DNA of 64,000 bases from Paenibacillus sp. FSL A5-0031. Its GTDB lineage: Bacteria; Bacillota; Bacilli; Paenibacillales; Paenibacillaceae. The stretch is from contig NZ_MRTD01000011.1 of NCBI RefSeq assembly GCF_001956295.1, forward strand, positions 62,001-126,000, given 5' to 3'. Below the pieces are notes generated by a model. The model was not told the origin of the DNA and did not search any database. It saw nothing but the letters and a program-made list of their open reading frames with translations. Below, in pieces: positions 38,153 to 46,183 of this stretch; the stretch's first letter is position 1, and every line of letters starts with the position of its first letter. Made by a program: the position numbers and the translations under genes.

Positions 38153-39571
38153 TTACTGGACATTGTCAATCAACTCTTCATATGTTTCGTCGTTTACATT
38201 ATGTTTATCGTTTTCAAATGAAGGTATATGAATAATGGTACTTTGCGCAAATAAATCGATTGGCATATTGGACAATATCCGACTCCGGGCGTATAGGTTT
38301 AAACTAGAAAATTGATAATTACTAATGCGCTGGCGAGTATAATCAAATGGGAAAGCAATCTCTATGTCTTTCAATCCATATCGATTTTTATTGATGTAGG
38401 CGTAAATATTGGGGTGGACATTAGGTAATATGCGATCCGATTTCTTTTTGTACAAAATGATTACGGAAGCAGAATTGTCTTTTAACGTGCTCGTATTTTT
38501 CATTTTACTGTTGCCAGGGTCTTTTAAATCTGGAGTTATTTGTGACAGCCAAACAAAAGAGAGATTCTTATCTTTCACGCATTGCCGTATCATATCCGAT
38601 ACTTCGGCGTAGCGTTCGAAATCGCCGTTTGCCTTTGGTTTTTCGGCTTTACAAAGCTGGAAGTAATCATAGAAGACGATATCTATTCCTTGTTCTTCTG
38701 CATGCTCTATCCTTTGGCATAGACGCTCAGCAGATAGGATGTTACCTTCAATTATTAATCTGCCGCTAAAAAATTGCCGTAATAACTGTTGAGCTTGTGC
38801 TTTGACGGTCTGAAATTGGTCTGGTGAGTCATCCAAACGGTTCTCTAGCCGCCAAAAAAATTCTTCTTTTTCAGAAATAATTGCAAGCGCCTTAAAAACT
38901 AAGTTCATAGGGTGCATTTCTTGGGAAAGGACGAGTACCTTATATCCAGCTTCTGCTGCTTTGGATGCACAATTCATCATGGTTGTGGTTTTGCCTACAC
39001 CCGATCCAGCTGCAATGACGTTTGGCTCGCCGCGATAAAACTTACTATGCTCATCAAGTTCACGCAAAAAAGTAGGAACCGCTTTTTTGCGTTTATCTTG
39101 TCTGTAGTGTGCGTCTATAATTTCTTCAGCTGATGTATTTTCAAATACAATTTTCGGGTCTTTAAGAGCAAGTATTTTTTGAGCGAATTGCATGTCAATT
39201 TTTTTTGTATCTTTAGCATTTTTGCGATTGTCGGCATATTCCTTTAGAAGTAAATCCCGTTGGGACTTAAATTTTTGTTCTACCATATCGGTTACGTGAA
39301 GCATGAAGTTGTTAATAACTTCTTTGTCATCACTAATAGCAAAGGTCTGGTGAAGTTGTTTTGCTATATTCTTGTTTTCTGTGAAGCGGCTAAACATTTC
39401 AAGAGTCAGTTTTCCATGCTTTTGGTTTTCCTCGCATATGTTGAAAACCTGTTTGCAATTAGAATCTGTAAAATCCTGCACCGTAATCCCAAGCTGCCTA
39501 ATCGTTTTTAGTAGCTTCAAATCTGCACATAAAGCCTTCAAAATTTCATTTTCCATTTGTTCTCTATTCAT
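38153..39571 (-). CDS. DnaB-like replicative helicase
   Basis: 472 residues: DnaB N-terminal helical domain (~1-100) and RecA-like helicase core with Walker A AAGSGVGKTTT (~188-198), H2-type VLVLSQEM, Walker B-like DIVFYDYFQL, and VWLSQITPD. Opens DNA for replication of the island or a plasmid/phage ancestor. First gene product needed after the loader and initiator encoded upstream on the same strand. Confidence 0.88.
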   Translation of the reverse strand: MNREQMENEILKALCADLKLLKTIRQLGITVQDFTDSNCKQVFNICEENQKHGKLTLEMFSRFTENKNIAKQLHQTFAISDDKEVINNFMLHVTDMVEQKFKSQRDLLLKEYADNRKNAKDTKKIDMQFAQKILALKDPKIVFENTSAEEIIDAHYRQDKRKKAVPTFLRELDEHSKFYRGEPNVIAAGSGVGKTTTMMNCASKAAEAGYKVLVLSQEMHPMNLVFKALAIISEKEEFFWRLENRLDDSPDQFQTVKAQAQQLLRQFFSGRLIIEGNILSAERLCQRIEHAEEQGIDIVFYDYFQLCKAEKPKANGDFERYAEVSDMIRQCVKDKNLSFVWLSQITPDLKDPGNSKMKNTSTLKDNSASVIILYKKKSDRILPNVHPNIYAYINKNRYGLKDIEIAFPFDYTRQRISNYQFSSLNLYARSRILSNMPIDLFAQSTIIHIPSFENDKHNVNDETYEELIDNVQ

Positions 39572-39592
39572 TTATATTACCTCCAGTTGTTT

Positions 39593-40303
39593 CTAGGGAA
39601 TTTGCTTGATTTTCTCATCAGTAGGCTGATGCCTAATAGATTGTTCTAAAAAAGCGTATATCTTCCTATCGCCTTTCAATAGAGCACTCGTAATTCTACC
39701 GTTAGGATATGCGGTTTTCATATCAGCAATCTTGCAGTTGCTGGTAACAATGAGCAAACCGGTATGATCGCGAATAATGGCATCGATATTATTGATAACA
39801 TTGTTCAAATTAAAATCGGTATAGTTCTCAACGCCAAGATCGTCGATAACAATAATATCTGCTTCTGACAGTTGCTTTTCCATCTGTGCTTTTTTCGTCT
39901 TATCATTCAACCAATCACGGATGAAGCGCATATCGAGAAAGACACTTTTGTATTTTTGATAAGCTGCTAATAATAGCAATGTACAGGCATATTGGGTTTT
40001 TCCATAGCCCATATCGGAGATGAGAATCAAGTGCCATCTCTTCTTGATCATGTGAGCTAGTGAATTATTATGAGTGCTTATAAGTTCATGGAAAGGTATT
40101 AAACCATTATGTTCTGTTAGAATGTTCGGGTTAAATTGCAATTGAGAGGGGAAGAACATTAAATGTTTACTTGCCCCTGATTGCCGGTAAATCTCATATG
40201 CTTTATGAATATCTGTACAAGGACAAAACTCGTATGTATCTCGATTGATTTTAATTTGTCCGTAGCCGTCACAAGTTGGGTTTTCGATAATGCATTTCAT
40301 CAT
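39593..40303 (-). CDS. DnaC/IstB-like helicase-loader ATPase
   Basis: 236 residues from ATG 40303 with AGGAGG upstream; the longer frame overlaps the previous gene and is rejected. Small N-terminal Cys cluster (CIIENPTC ... CPCTD, ~4-32), then AAA+ ATPase with Walker A SDMGYGKTQY and Walker B IIVIDDLGVENY, typical of DnaC/DnaI loaders. Between initiator and helicase genes, 10-20 bp spacing, so one operon. Confidence 0.85.
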   Translation of the reverse strand: MMKCIIENPTCDGYGQIKINRDTYEFCPCTDIHKAYEIYRQSGASKHLMFFPSQLQFNPNILTEHNGLIPFHELISTHNNSLAHMIKKRWHLILISDMGYGKTQYACTLLLLAAYQKYKSVFLDMRFIRDWLNDKTKKAQMEKQLSEADIIVIDDLGVENYTDFNLNNVINNIDAIIRDHTGLLIVTSNCKIADMKTAYPNGRITSALLKGDRKIYAFLEQSIRHQPTDEKIKQIP

Positions 40304-40313
40304 TTGGTTCCTC

Positions 40314-41276
40314 CTATTCGAATAAGCCGGTAATATCGGCGAAGTTGCTTGGTTTATTGTCGGCTTTTGTTGCTGTGAGCTGACGTGATGTTCTGGGTAA
40401 ATGTTTCTCTTTCTGCTGTTGAGAGGCTTGTACAACATAGGCATGGAATGTATCAGTCAAGGCTATCAAGCCATTTGCATTTGCTGTTTTTATTGCTTGG
40501 CATACGATTTTAGGTTCATAAACGTTATCGCTTGTCCGTTTATTCTCCAACCAATTAAGCTCAGCCTCAGAAGGAAAAGATTCGTATTGTTTGATATAGA
40601 CAGAGAGGATTTTAAGCATACTGTCCCGCTGTGTTTTGGTTTTATGTGATCGCCAGCCTGATGCCGTAATAAGAGCTAGGAGCGCTGATGCGGGAGCATG
40701 ATTTATTTTCAGCCAGTCAAGCGTCTGTTTGGTAAAGGCGTAATCACTATTTGCTCCTAATGCCTTTAGGTATGAATTCAAAGCAGTAAAATTAGTTTGA
40801 ATCTCAGGATTTGAATGCGCAGTATTCATTTTTCTTCTTTCTGGAGTAGTCTTTGAAGTATTCTCTGGTATTGGTTTGTTCAAGCTGAGCGATGCGTCTG
40901 TCCAATTTGAATTGACCGTCTGCTCATTTTGAACAGATGCATTGCTCATCCGATCCAATTCAGCATAATCAATGGTGTACCACTTGGTTTTATCGAATCC
41001 GGCATGATTGTAATTTCCAGTTATAATTAACCCACACTTCTCCAAACTCCCAATGATTCGGCGGATTGTACTAATAGACCAGAACGGGAATTGCTCTTGC
41101 CAGGCTTCGTAGGTATTATATACCCAGAGTTTCCCGTTATGTTGATGAGTGCTTTTGTCCAGCCAATAATGGAATTGTTGAAGAATGATGCTTTCATTCA
41201 GACCGATCAAGCAGGCAAGGCGAGGATATACAAGCAGTGGATATTCATCAAGAAGAAGATGGTTCCGTGTGTTCAT
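40314..41276 (-). CDS. Replication initiator/DnaD-like winged-helix protein
   Basis: About 320 residues (ATG 41276, alternative 41285). The N-terminus (~15-110: LACLIGLNESIILQQFHYWL, then FWSISTIRRIIGSLEKCGLI) is the winged-helix domain of phage/plasmid replisome organisers. The C-terminal half has a DnaD-like helical look but I cannot assign it firmly. First gene of the initiator-loader-helicase set, likely recognising an origin on the island. Confidence 0.8.
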   Translation of the reverse strand: MNTRNHLLLDEYPLLVYPRLACLIGLNESIILQQFHYWLDKSTHQHNGKLWVYNTYEAWQEQFPFWSISTIRRIIGSLEKCGLIITGNYNHAGFDKTKWYTIDYAELDRMSNASVQNEQTVNSNWTDASLSLNKPIPENTSKTTPERRKMNTAHSNPEIQTNFTALNSYLKALGANSDYAFTKQTLDWLKINHAPASALLALITASGWRSHKTKTQRDSMLKILSVYIKQYESFPSEAELNWLENKRTSDNVYEPKIVCQAIKTANANGLIALTDTFHAYVVQASQQQKEKHLPRTSRQLTATKADNKPSNFADITGLFE

Positions 41277-41309
41277 AAAGACCATCCTCTTTCATGCGTA
41301 GGCACAATA

Positions 41310-41480
41310 TTAACGCTCATCACACACCTTCCCTTCGAGTAACTGCATTACATAGGCTTCCAATACTTCTTGAATCGTGAGACCGCGCTCTGCACAGTAC
41401 ACCTTAAATGCTCTACGCATTTCTTCATCTCTTGCGTAGAATTTGATTTGTGGTTGCTGATTTCTTTTTAACAACATCAT
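41310..41480 (-). CDS. Small ribbon-helix-helix-like protein
   Basis: 56 residues from ATG 41480 (GAGGGAG upstream). Pattern QIKFYARDEEMRRAFKVYCA then GLTIQEVLEAYVMQLL fits a CopG/Arc-type RHH repressor. Just before the replication genes; a copy-number or operon repressor is plausible. The longer frame has no RBS. Confidence 0.65.
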   Translation of the reverse strand: MMLLKRNQQPQIKFYARDEEMRRAFKVYCAERGLTIQEVLEAYVMQLLEGKVCDER

Positions 41481-41671
41481 AATTCTCCCTCGTAAAATAG
41501 TAATAATGGACTTTCTGACTATGTAATTGAGATAAAAAAGAAGGAGTCCTTTTTTAGTTTTAAAAAATTTTGATTGCCCAACGATTTTAAGGGAATTTTG
41601 GTTGTCGTCAAGAAAATCGCAATAAAAAAATGCCAACCGAAAAGGGAGGCATCATAACAAGAAGATTGATT

Positions 41672-42929
41672 TCATTTTTTACTCCGCTTATATGGACACA
41701 TTTTGTCATTGCGACTGTGACCGTACAACTGAGTGATGTATTGATTGATCAGCCAACGTTGTTGACGATTCATCAACCGATTGGGAACATACTTGGGCGT
41801 TAAAACACCATTTCGTTGAACTGTCGGATTTAGTTTGGGGTCTTCGTTAACGAATTGCATTATTGCTTCCACAAGCTGTTCCTTACTCCAGGATTTCAAC
41901 CGACGCATATGTAACTCGACTCCAGCTTTTCTGAAATCATGAACAGATTTATAACAAACTTTTCCATGTGAAGCACAACTTTTAACAAGTGATCGAACCT
42001 GCTTTTCTGACATTCTATGTCCCCAAATATTTGTTTGTTTATTGGGAAAGTGCGGCTCCAGCTTTTTGAGTTTTTCCATGACGATGGGAGGGAGGGGGGA
42101 GCATTCGTGGGCGGTTATTCTTATTTTGATTCTTTTTGTTCAAATGGATACAATTGTTCTCAAAGTCAATCTGTTCGAAACTGATTTTAAGCGCTTCTGA
42201 TATTCGAGGGTTGGCATGTAAGAAAATGGAGAGGAGTGTTTCTTCATATAGGCTGTAATGCTTTTGAGCTTGTTTTACGATAATCTGTGCTTCACGGAGG
42301 GTATAGCCTACTCCTCCAGTGCTACCACGCCTGCGATCAGCTTTTCGGGCTACTGGAATCATGCTGCGGTGCTTATCATTGACAAGAGTAGCATGACTTT
42401 TTAATCCTACGATTACTGCTGATTCCGACATTTTAATAATTGAACTTACGTAAGCGGAGATTGTTTTGGCAGAAAGGTTTTTATCAAGTAAGGATTGGAT
42501 AAAACCACCGACCATGCGCGGTTTTACATCACGTAATGACTTCACATTATCGTAATTCTCATAACAAAACTTAAGAAATGTACGGCAACTTTTTTTGTAA
42601 CGTTCAAATGTCACTGATGACCAAATTCCCGTCACTCCAAGATTTCCATTGTTTCCTTTCTTCGCATCGCGTTTGGTCTGTTTACCGCTGGTAGCCCTTG
42701 TGACTTTGGAATTCCTGATAATCACTTTATCTAAATCGGCATGTAAGCGAATCAACTCTTTTTTCTGTCGGCTAGAAAGATGGTCGATTTTTCGCTGTTT
42801 ATCACTCACCTTTTGTTTGCTTTTCCTTTCTCCATGCTTTTTCTGACCGGAAAAATACTTGTTGTCATAGGCTAGGCGATTTGATAGAGCACGTTTGATC
42901 TTTGATGTTTCATCCATTATTTGAACCAC
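41672..42929 (-). pseudogene. Tyrosine recombinase split by a one-base shift in a G6 tract
   Basis: Two overlapping minus-strand frames (42929-42039 and 42079-41672) form one ~418-residue protein if one base is removed from G6 at 42,094-42,099. N-terminal basic arm and SAM-like domain (~90-190), then Arg in NPRISEALKISFEQID, HxxR in VHDFRKAGVE, and GHSRNDKMCPY with a candidate nucleophile tyrosine at the very end. Could be a true frameshift, a sequencing error or programmed frameshifting. As annotated, neither half holds the whole active site. Upstream of it is the decamer array. Confidence 0.75.
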
Positions 42930-43100
42930 CTCCTGATTCGGAGGTATTATATCTGCATTTATTTAATTGAGTTGAAAATAATTCCGAAAAATTGCGAGTA
43001 GATGGAGGGACCTAAGCCGAATTGACATGGAGCCTCTACAGGCGTGATTTCATGTGAATGAGTAAAACCGCAAGGTATTCGCACGGCAGGGTAGCCTATT

Positions 43101-43200
43101 GGGGCTCTTATATGCACTTATATGCTCTTATATTCTTTTAGATGCTCTTATATGATCTTAGATGATCTTAGGTGCTCTTAGATGTTCTTAGACTCCGTTA
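43101..43200 (+). repeat. Ten tandem decamers (CTTAGATG type), left array
   Basis: Ten consecutive 10-bp units, each ending in TTA, of which most read like GATGCTCTTA, TATGCTCTTA or GATGATCTTA. In frame CTTAGATGNT the unit matches the complement of the array at 59,468. It lies ~170 bp upstream of the recombinase gene. It looks like iterons: an origin or partition site. Confidence 0.8.
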
Positions 43201-43506
43201 AGAGGCTATCTTGTCAATTTCTAAACCTATCACGCCCGATACTCAGTATAAAGTCTTAAGAGTTTAACTGAGCATGAAACGATCCAGAAGAAATTTTTTT
43301 ATGAATACCGACAAATATAAACCTAAGAAAACTGTTGTAGTTGGATCATTTAGCCGACATATTCTAAACGAATTCCCCCTCTACCTGCCTTATGATGAAA
43401 TATCGCTGCCGCGATACTTCATAAACGCCAGATAAAGGGTTGATAGTGCTGGTTATGTCGTTTCACGACAAAACCACTGAATGCATTTTTGGCGTTGATG
43501 CAACGC

Positions 43507-43548
43507 AAAAAAGCACCCAGCCCACTATGGGTTACATGCTGCTTTCAT
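43507..43548 (-). terminator. Candidate minus-strand terminator
   Basis: On the minus strand AAAGCAGCA ... TGCT pairs and CCCA/TGGG form an inner stem, followed by T6. It could end a transcript coming through the hairpin region from radC. Confidence 0.5.
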
Positions 43549-43690
43549 TGAGAGTTTGAACACATTCACTAAAGCAAGAGGCTGCGCCTCCCATTGTTAC
43601 AAACCTTACGTGCGTAAGGTTATACGTGGCATGGTAACCAAATTGTGTTCAAGAAAGAAGGAACTTACGCGTTCCTCTATAAATTAGTAT

Positions 43691-44164
43691 TTACATTAAA
43701 CCTTGTTCTTTCATGCTGAAATAATTTTCTTCCGAGACAATGACCGAATCAAGCAACTCTATCCCAATAATTTCACCGGCTTGTTTAATACGTTCAGTTA
43801 TTTCGCAGTCTTGCTGCGAAGGTGAACAGTCTGAGCTTGGATGATTATGAGCAAAGATAATGCTGGCGCTGTTGCTTAGGATAGCGACTTTAAATACTTC
43901 ACGAGGATGAACAATAGCAGCGTTCAGACTACCAATTCCAATTGTTTGAATGGCATTAACTTTGTTTTTCGTGTCCAAACAAATAAGAATGCAGTGTTCG
44001 CGATCCTCACTGCCAAAGAAATCTTTTGCTATTTGAAAAGCATCTTGCGGCTTGCGTATAACATTGGTTTGATATGATAAGGTAGCTTCCTTCACTAATT
44101 TTAAGCTAACAATATTCAATCTTTTCATTTTTGGTGCTTTTTCAAGTTCTTCGGTTAGTTGCAT
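43691..44164 (-). CDS. RadC-like JAB-domain protein
   Basis: 157 residues from ATG 44164 (GGAGG upstream). The MPN+/JAMM motif is intact: HNHPSSDCSPSQQD (~105-118), with the distal Glu expected earlier in the domain. RadC-like proteins are common on mobile elements; actual role (DNA repair, anti-restriction) is not settled. The N-terminal HhH domain of full RadC is absent, as usual in mobile versions. Confidence 0.88.
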   Translation of the reverse strand: MQLTEELEKAPKMKRLNIVSLKLVKEATLSYQTNVIRKPQDAFQIAKDFFGSEDREHCILICLDTKNKVNAIQTIGIGSLNAAIVHPREVFKVAILSNSASIIFAHNHPSSDCSPSQQDCEITERIKQAGEIIGIELLDSVIVSEENYFSMKEQGLM

Positions 44165-44304
44165 GATATGCATCCTCCATTTTTTATAGTTATCTTTGAT
44201 TAAACCACGAATCATAGATTAGCGGCGCACTTTACTCGTTATAAAACAGGTAAAGCTTGTCCGAAAAATAATCTCCGAACAAATTAAGCGATAATACGCC
44301 AGCA

Positions 44305-44368
44305 TTATAGTTTCATACGAATGATTGTCAACAAAAAGATTGACAATCATTTGTTTGGATTTATCATT
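44305..44368. promoter_or_regulatory. Divergent promoters with mirrored -35 boxes
   Basis: A 12-bp perfect inverted repeat (AATGATTGTCAA 44,321-44,332; TTGACAATCATT 44,341-44,352) supplies a TTGACA to each strand. Minus strand: 16 bp to TATAAT (complement of 44,305-44,310), driving radC. Plus strand: 16 bp to TATCAT (44,363-44,368), driving the next gene. The repeat is also a natural operator. Confidence 0.75.
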
Positions 44369-44394
44369 TAAGCACAGAAAAGAAGGTGATTAAT

Positions 44395-45429
44395 TTGTAT
44401 CAATTTATAAAAGATTTAGAAACAATGAAGTGCCCTCCGCTGCTTGTAAAAGAAAGAGAGCTTTCAGCGGATAGTCAGATTCGTAGGAAGTTTACTCTGG
44501 GAGAAGCGGATATTCGTCCAGACTTCGCTAAGGAATATTTAGAACAGGGATACGTGGTTTTTCCTGTTTATCGTGATAGTCGGATACTTCCACTACAGTT
44601 TGGGGCAAAATTTTGCGATTATCGAATCATCAACTATGGTGATGCATGCGAGATCATTCAAGAATATGGAAAACTTGAAATGAATCCTCAGGATACACGG
44701 TATATGAAGCCGTCTCTTGATAATCCCATGTCTCGATCCTTTCGTTTCTATTATGATAGAACGGAAGGGCGGTACAAGCAGGAAAATAGTGAAGCAAAGT
44801 GGTTATTAAGGGTAGCTGAAATCAAATCAATCAAAGAAAGTGAAAGTGTTAATGATTTGGTGTGGATGTTCTATGATTTTTACAGTGATTTTTGGATCGA
44901 CCGTGTCCAATGCAGAAGCAGGTTTAATTTGGACGACAAGCCGACGCATTTGGATTATATGGACTATATCTATTATCTTGATTGCCAATTGGAGAATGTA
45001 AAGGCGTACACGCTTCTCCTTCGTATTTTCAGCGAGCTTGACGAAGAAGAATATCAATTATCCGTTCAAATGGTAGATTCACTGGAAAAGCAAATTGAAA
45101 ACTGCCGAGAGTATCTTCATCGTAACGTGCTAGAGGATAGATTCGACCCGAAAAACGATGCCTTGCATGGCAAGACGATAGAGAAACTTCACAAACATAT
45201 CAATATTCTTTTTAAACCGGGATTTTTCGTTGATCCATTGAAAGAGAAGCTGTATCCGAATATTGGACAGATTTATGATCGCTTGCAGCTTAGCAGAATT
45301 TATAATAGCTTCGAAACTCTGCGAGAAAAACAGCAGAATATAATTATTAAAGCGAAAAGAGCCTTTGAGATTCAAGGTAAAACAACTCTGAATGCAATTT
45401 CAGACTATCTTGTGTATTTCGTCAACTGA
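44395..45429 (+). CDS. Unknown 344-residue protein
   Basis: TTG 44395 has AGAAGGTG eight bases upstream; GTG 44386 overlaps that RBS. No domain recognised. Soluble, acidic and aromatic-rich; the second half is helical (SVQMVDSLEKQIENCREYLH). Expressed from the divergent promoter opposite radC and closed by a terminator. It could be cargo or a regulator of the downstream defence genes, but nothing in it shows this. Confidence 0.7.
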   Translation: MYQFIKDLETMKCPPLLVKERELSADSQIRRKFTLGEADIRPDFAKEYLEQGYVVFPVYRDSRILPLQFGAKFCDYRIINYGDACEIIQEYGKLEMNPQDTRYMKPSLDNPMSRSFRFYYDRTEGRYKQENSEAKWLLRVAEIKSIKESESVNDLVWMFYDFYSDFWIDRVQCRSRFNLDDKPTHLDYMDYIYYLDCQLENVKAYTLLLRIFSELDEEEYQLSVQMVDSLEKQIENCREYLHRNVLEDRFDPKNDALHGKTIEKLHKHINILFKPGFFVDPLKEKLYPNIGQIYDRLQLSRIYNSFETLREKQQNIIIKAKRAFEIQGKTTLNAISDYLVYFVN

Positions 45430-45457
45430 ACTACTAACAAGCTAAACTCCTTTTTTC

Positions 45458-45482
45458 AGAGCTTGCAACAAAGCTCTTTTTC
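45458..45482 (+). terminator. Terminator after the 344-residue protein gene
   Basis: AGAGCTT / AAGCTCT stem, then T run. Confidence 0.7.
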
Positions 45483-45572
45483 ATTCTATGTCTACTGAAC
45501 CAGTTAGATTTATGGTACGATAGAATTTATTGTGGATTTTATCAGAAAAATGGGATTGGGGAAATTATATAC

Positions 45573-46028
45573 ATGTTGCGCTATGAAAAAATTGATGATG
45601 GATCGACAGCGAATTACATGCTCCATATTGATCATAATTATCGACTATATATCGATGTCATAAATGGTAAAGCTTATTATGGCATTTGGAGTGAAATAGA
45701 AAAAATGAATAATCCTATTGTCCTTCAAGGTAACGGAGAATTCGAGTGGGATTGGCGTCAAAAACAATTTCATCTGCCAAAAAGGATAGAAGAACCAGCT
45801 TTAAGACAAATGAAAAAGTTATATGCTTATTACTTGAACGGTGGGAAAGAACCTATACTGTACGATCAGCTTTGGGCAGAACTGCAAGTTTATATTCGAA
45901 GTATGACAAAGGAATCCGAAGATTCAATGAACAAAGATACTGAGCAATACGAATATCATAAAGGTCGGTATGAAACTTATGGACAACTATCTGCATATAT
46001 GAAAAAGCTACTTGAGGCTAATAATTAG
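45573..46028 (+). CDS. Unknown 151-residue protein
   Basis: ATG with GGGG 11-12 bases upstream. First half is beta-rich and aromatic (YRLYIDVINGKAYYGIWSEI), second half helical and charged. No family recognised. Lies between two terminators directly before the defence operon, so it is transcribed alone. Confidence 0.7.
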   Translation: MLRYEKIDDGSTANYMLHIDHNYRLYIDVINGKAYYGIWSEIEKMNNPIVLQGNGEFEWDWRQKQFHLPKRIEEPALRQMKKLYAYYLNGGKEPILYDQLWAELQVYIRSMTKESEDSMNKDTEQYEYHKGRYETYGQLSAYMKKLLEANN

Positions 46029-46058
46029 ATTCGTATCTTCAGATGAATTTTATGACTT

Positions 46059-46085
46059 AAAGCCCTCTTTCAACAGGGCTTTTTT
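46059..46085 (+). terminator. Terminator upstream of the BREX-like operon
   Basis: AAAGCCCT / AGGGCTTT stem, then T run; insulates the defence operon from upstream genes. Confidence 0.85.
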
Positions 46086-46183
46086 ACTATGAAAGCAGGG
46101 AAGTATAAAGCTTTAGTCGAATAAATAAGGTTGCTGTCGTTTTATTTTTAGAACAAGATATTAATTTTGAGGAGAAATTGAAA

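Larger units (their letters stand above)
42930..43690. other. 761-bp gene-free region with repeats and hairpins
   Basis: No supported ORF. Besides the decamers it has perfect or near-perfect inverted repeats at 43,395-43,422, 43,451-43,475, 43,492-43,506, 43,578-43,590, 43,602-43,621 and 43,659-43,676. An outer pair TTGAACACA (43,556) / TGTGTTCAA (43,644) encloses two of them. Candidate origin, transfer site or structured RNA. Confidence 0.7.

Noticed and set aside
42039-42100. Programmed ribosomal frameshift in the tyrosine recombinase
   Set aside because: Possible at a C6 run in the message, but no stimulatory structure is evident; decay or sequencing error is simpler.
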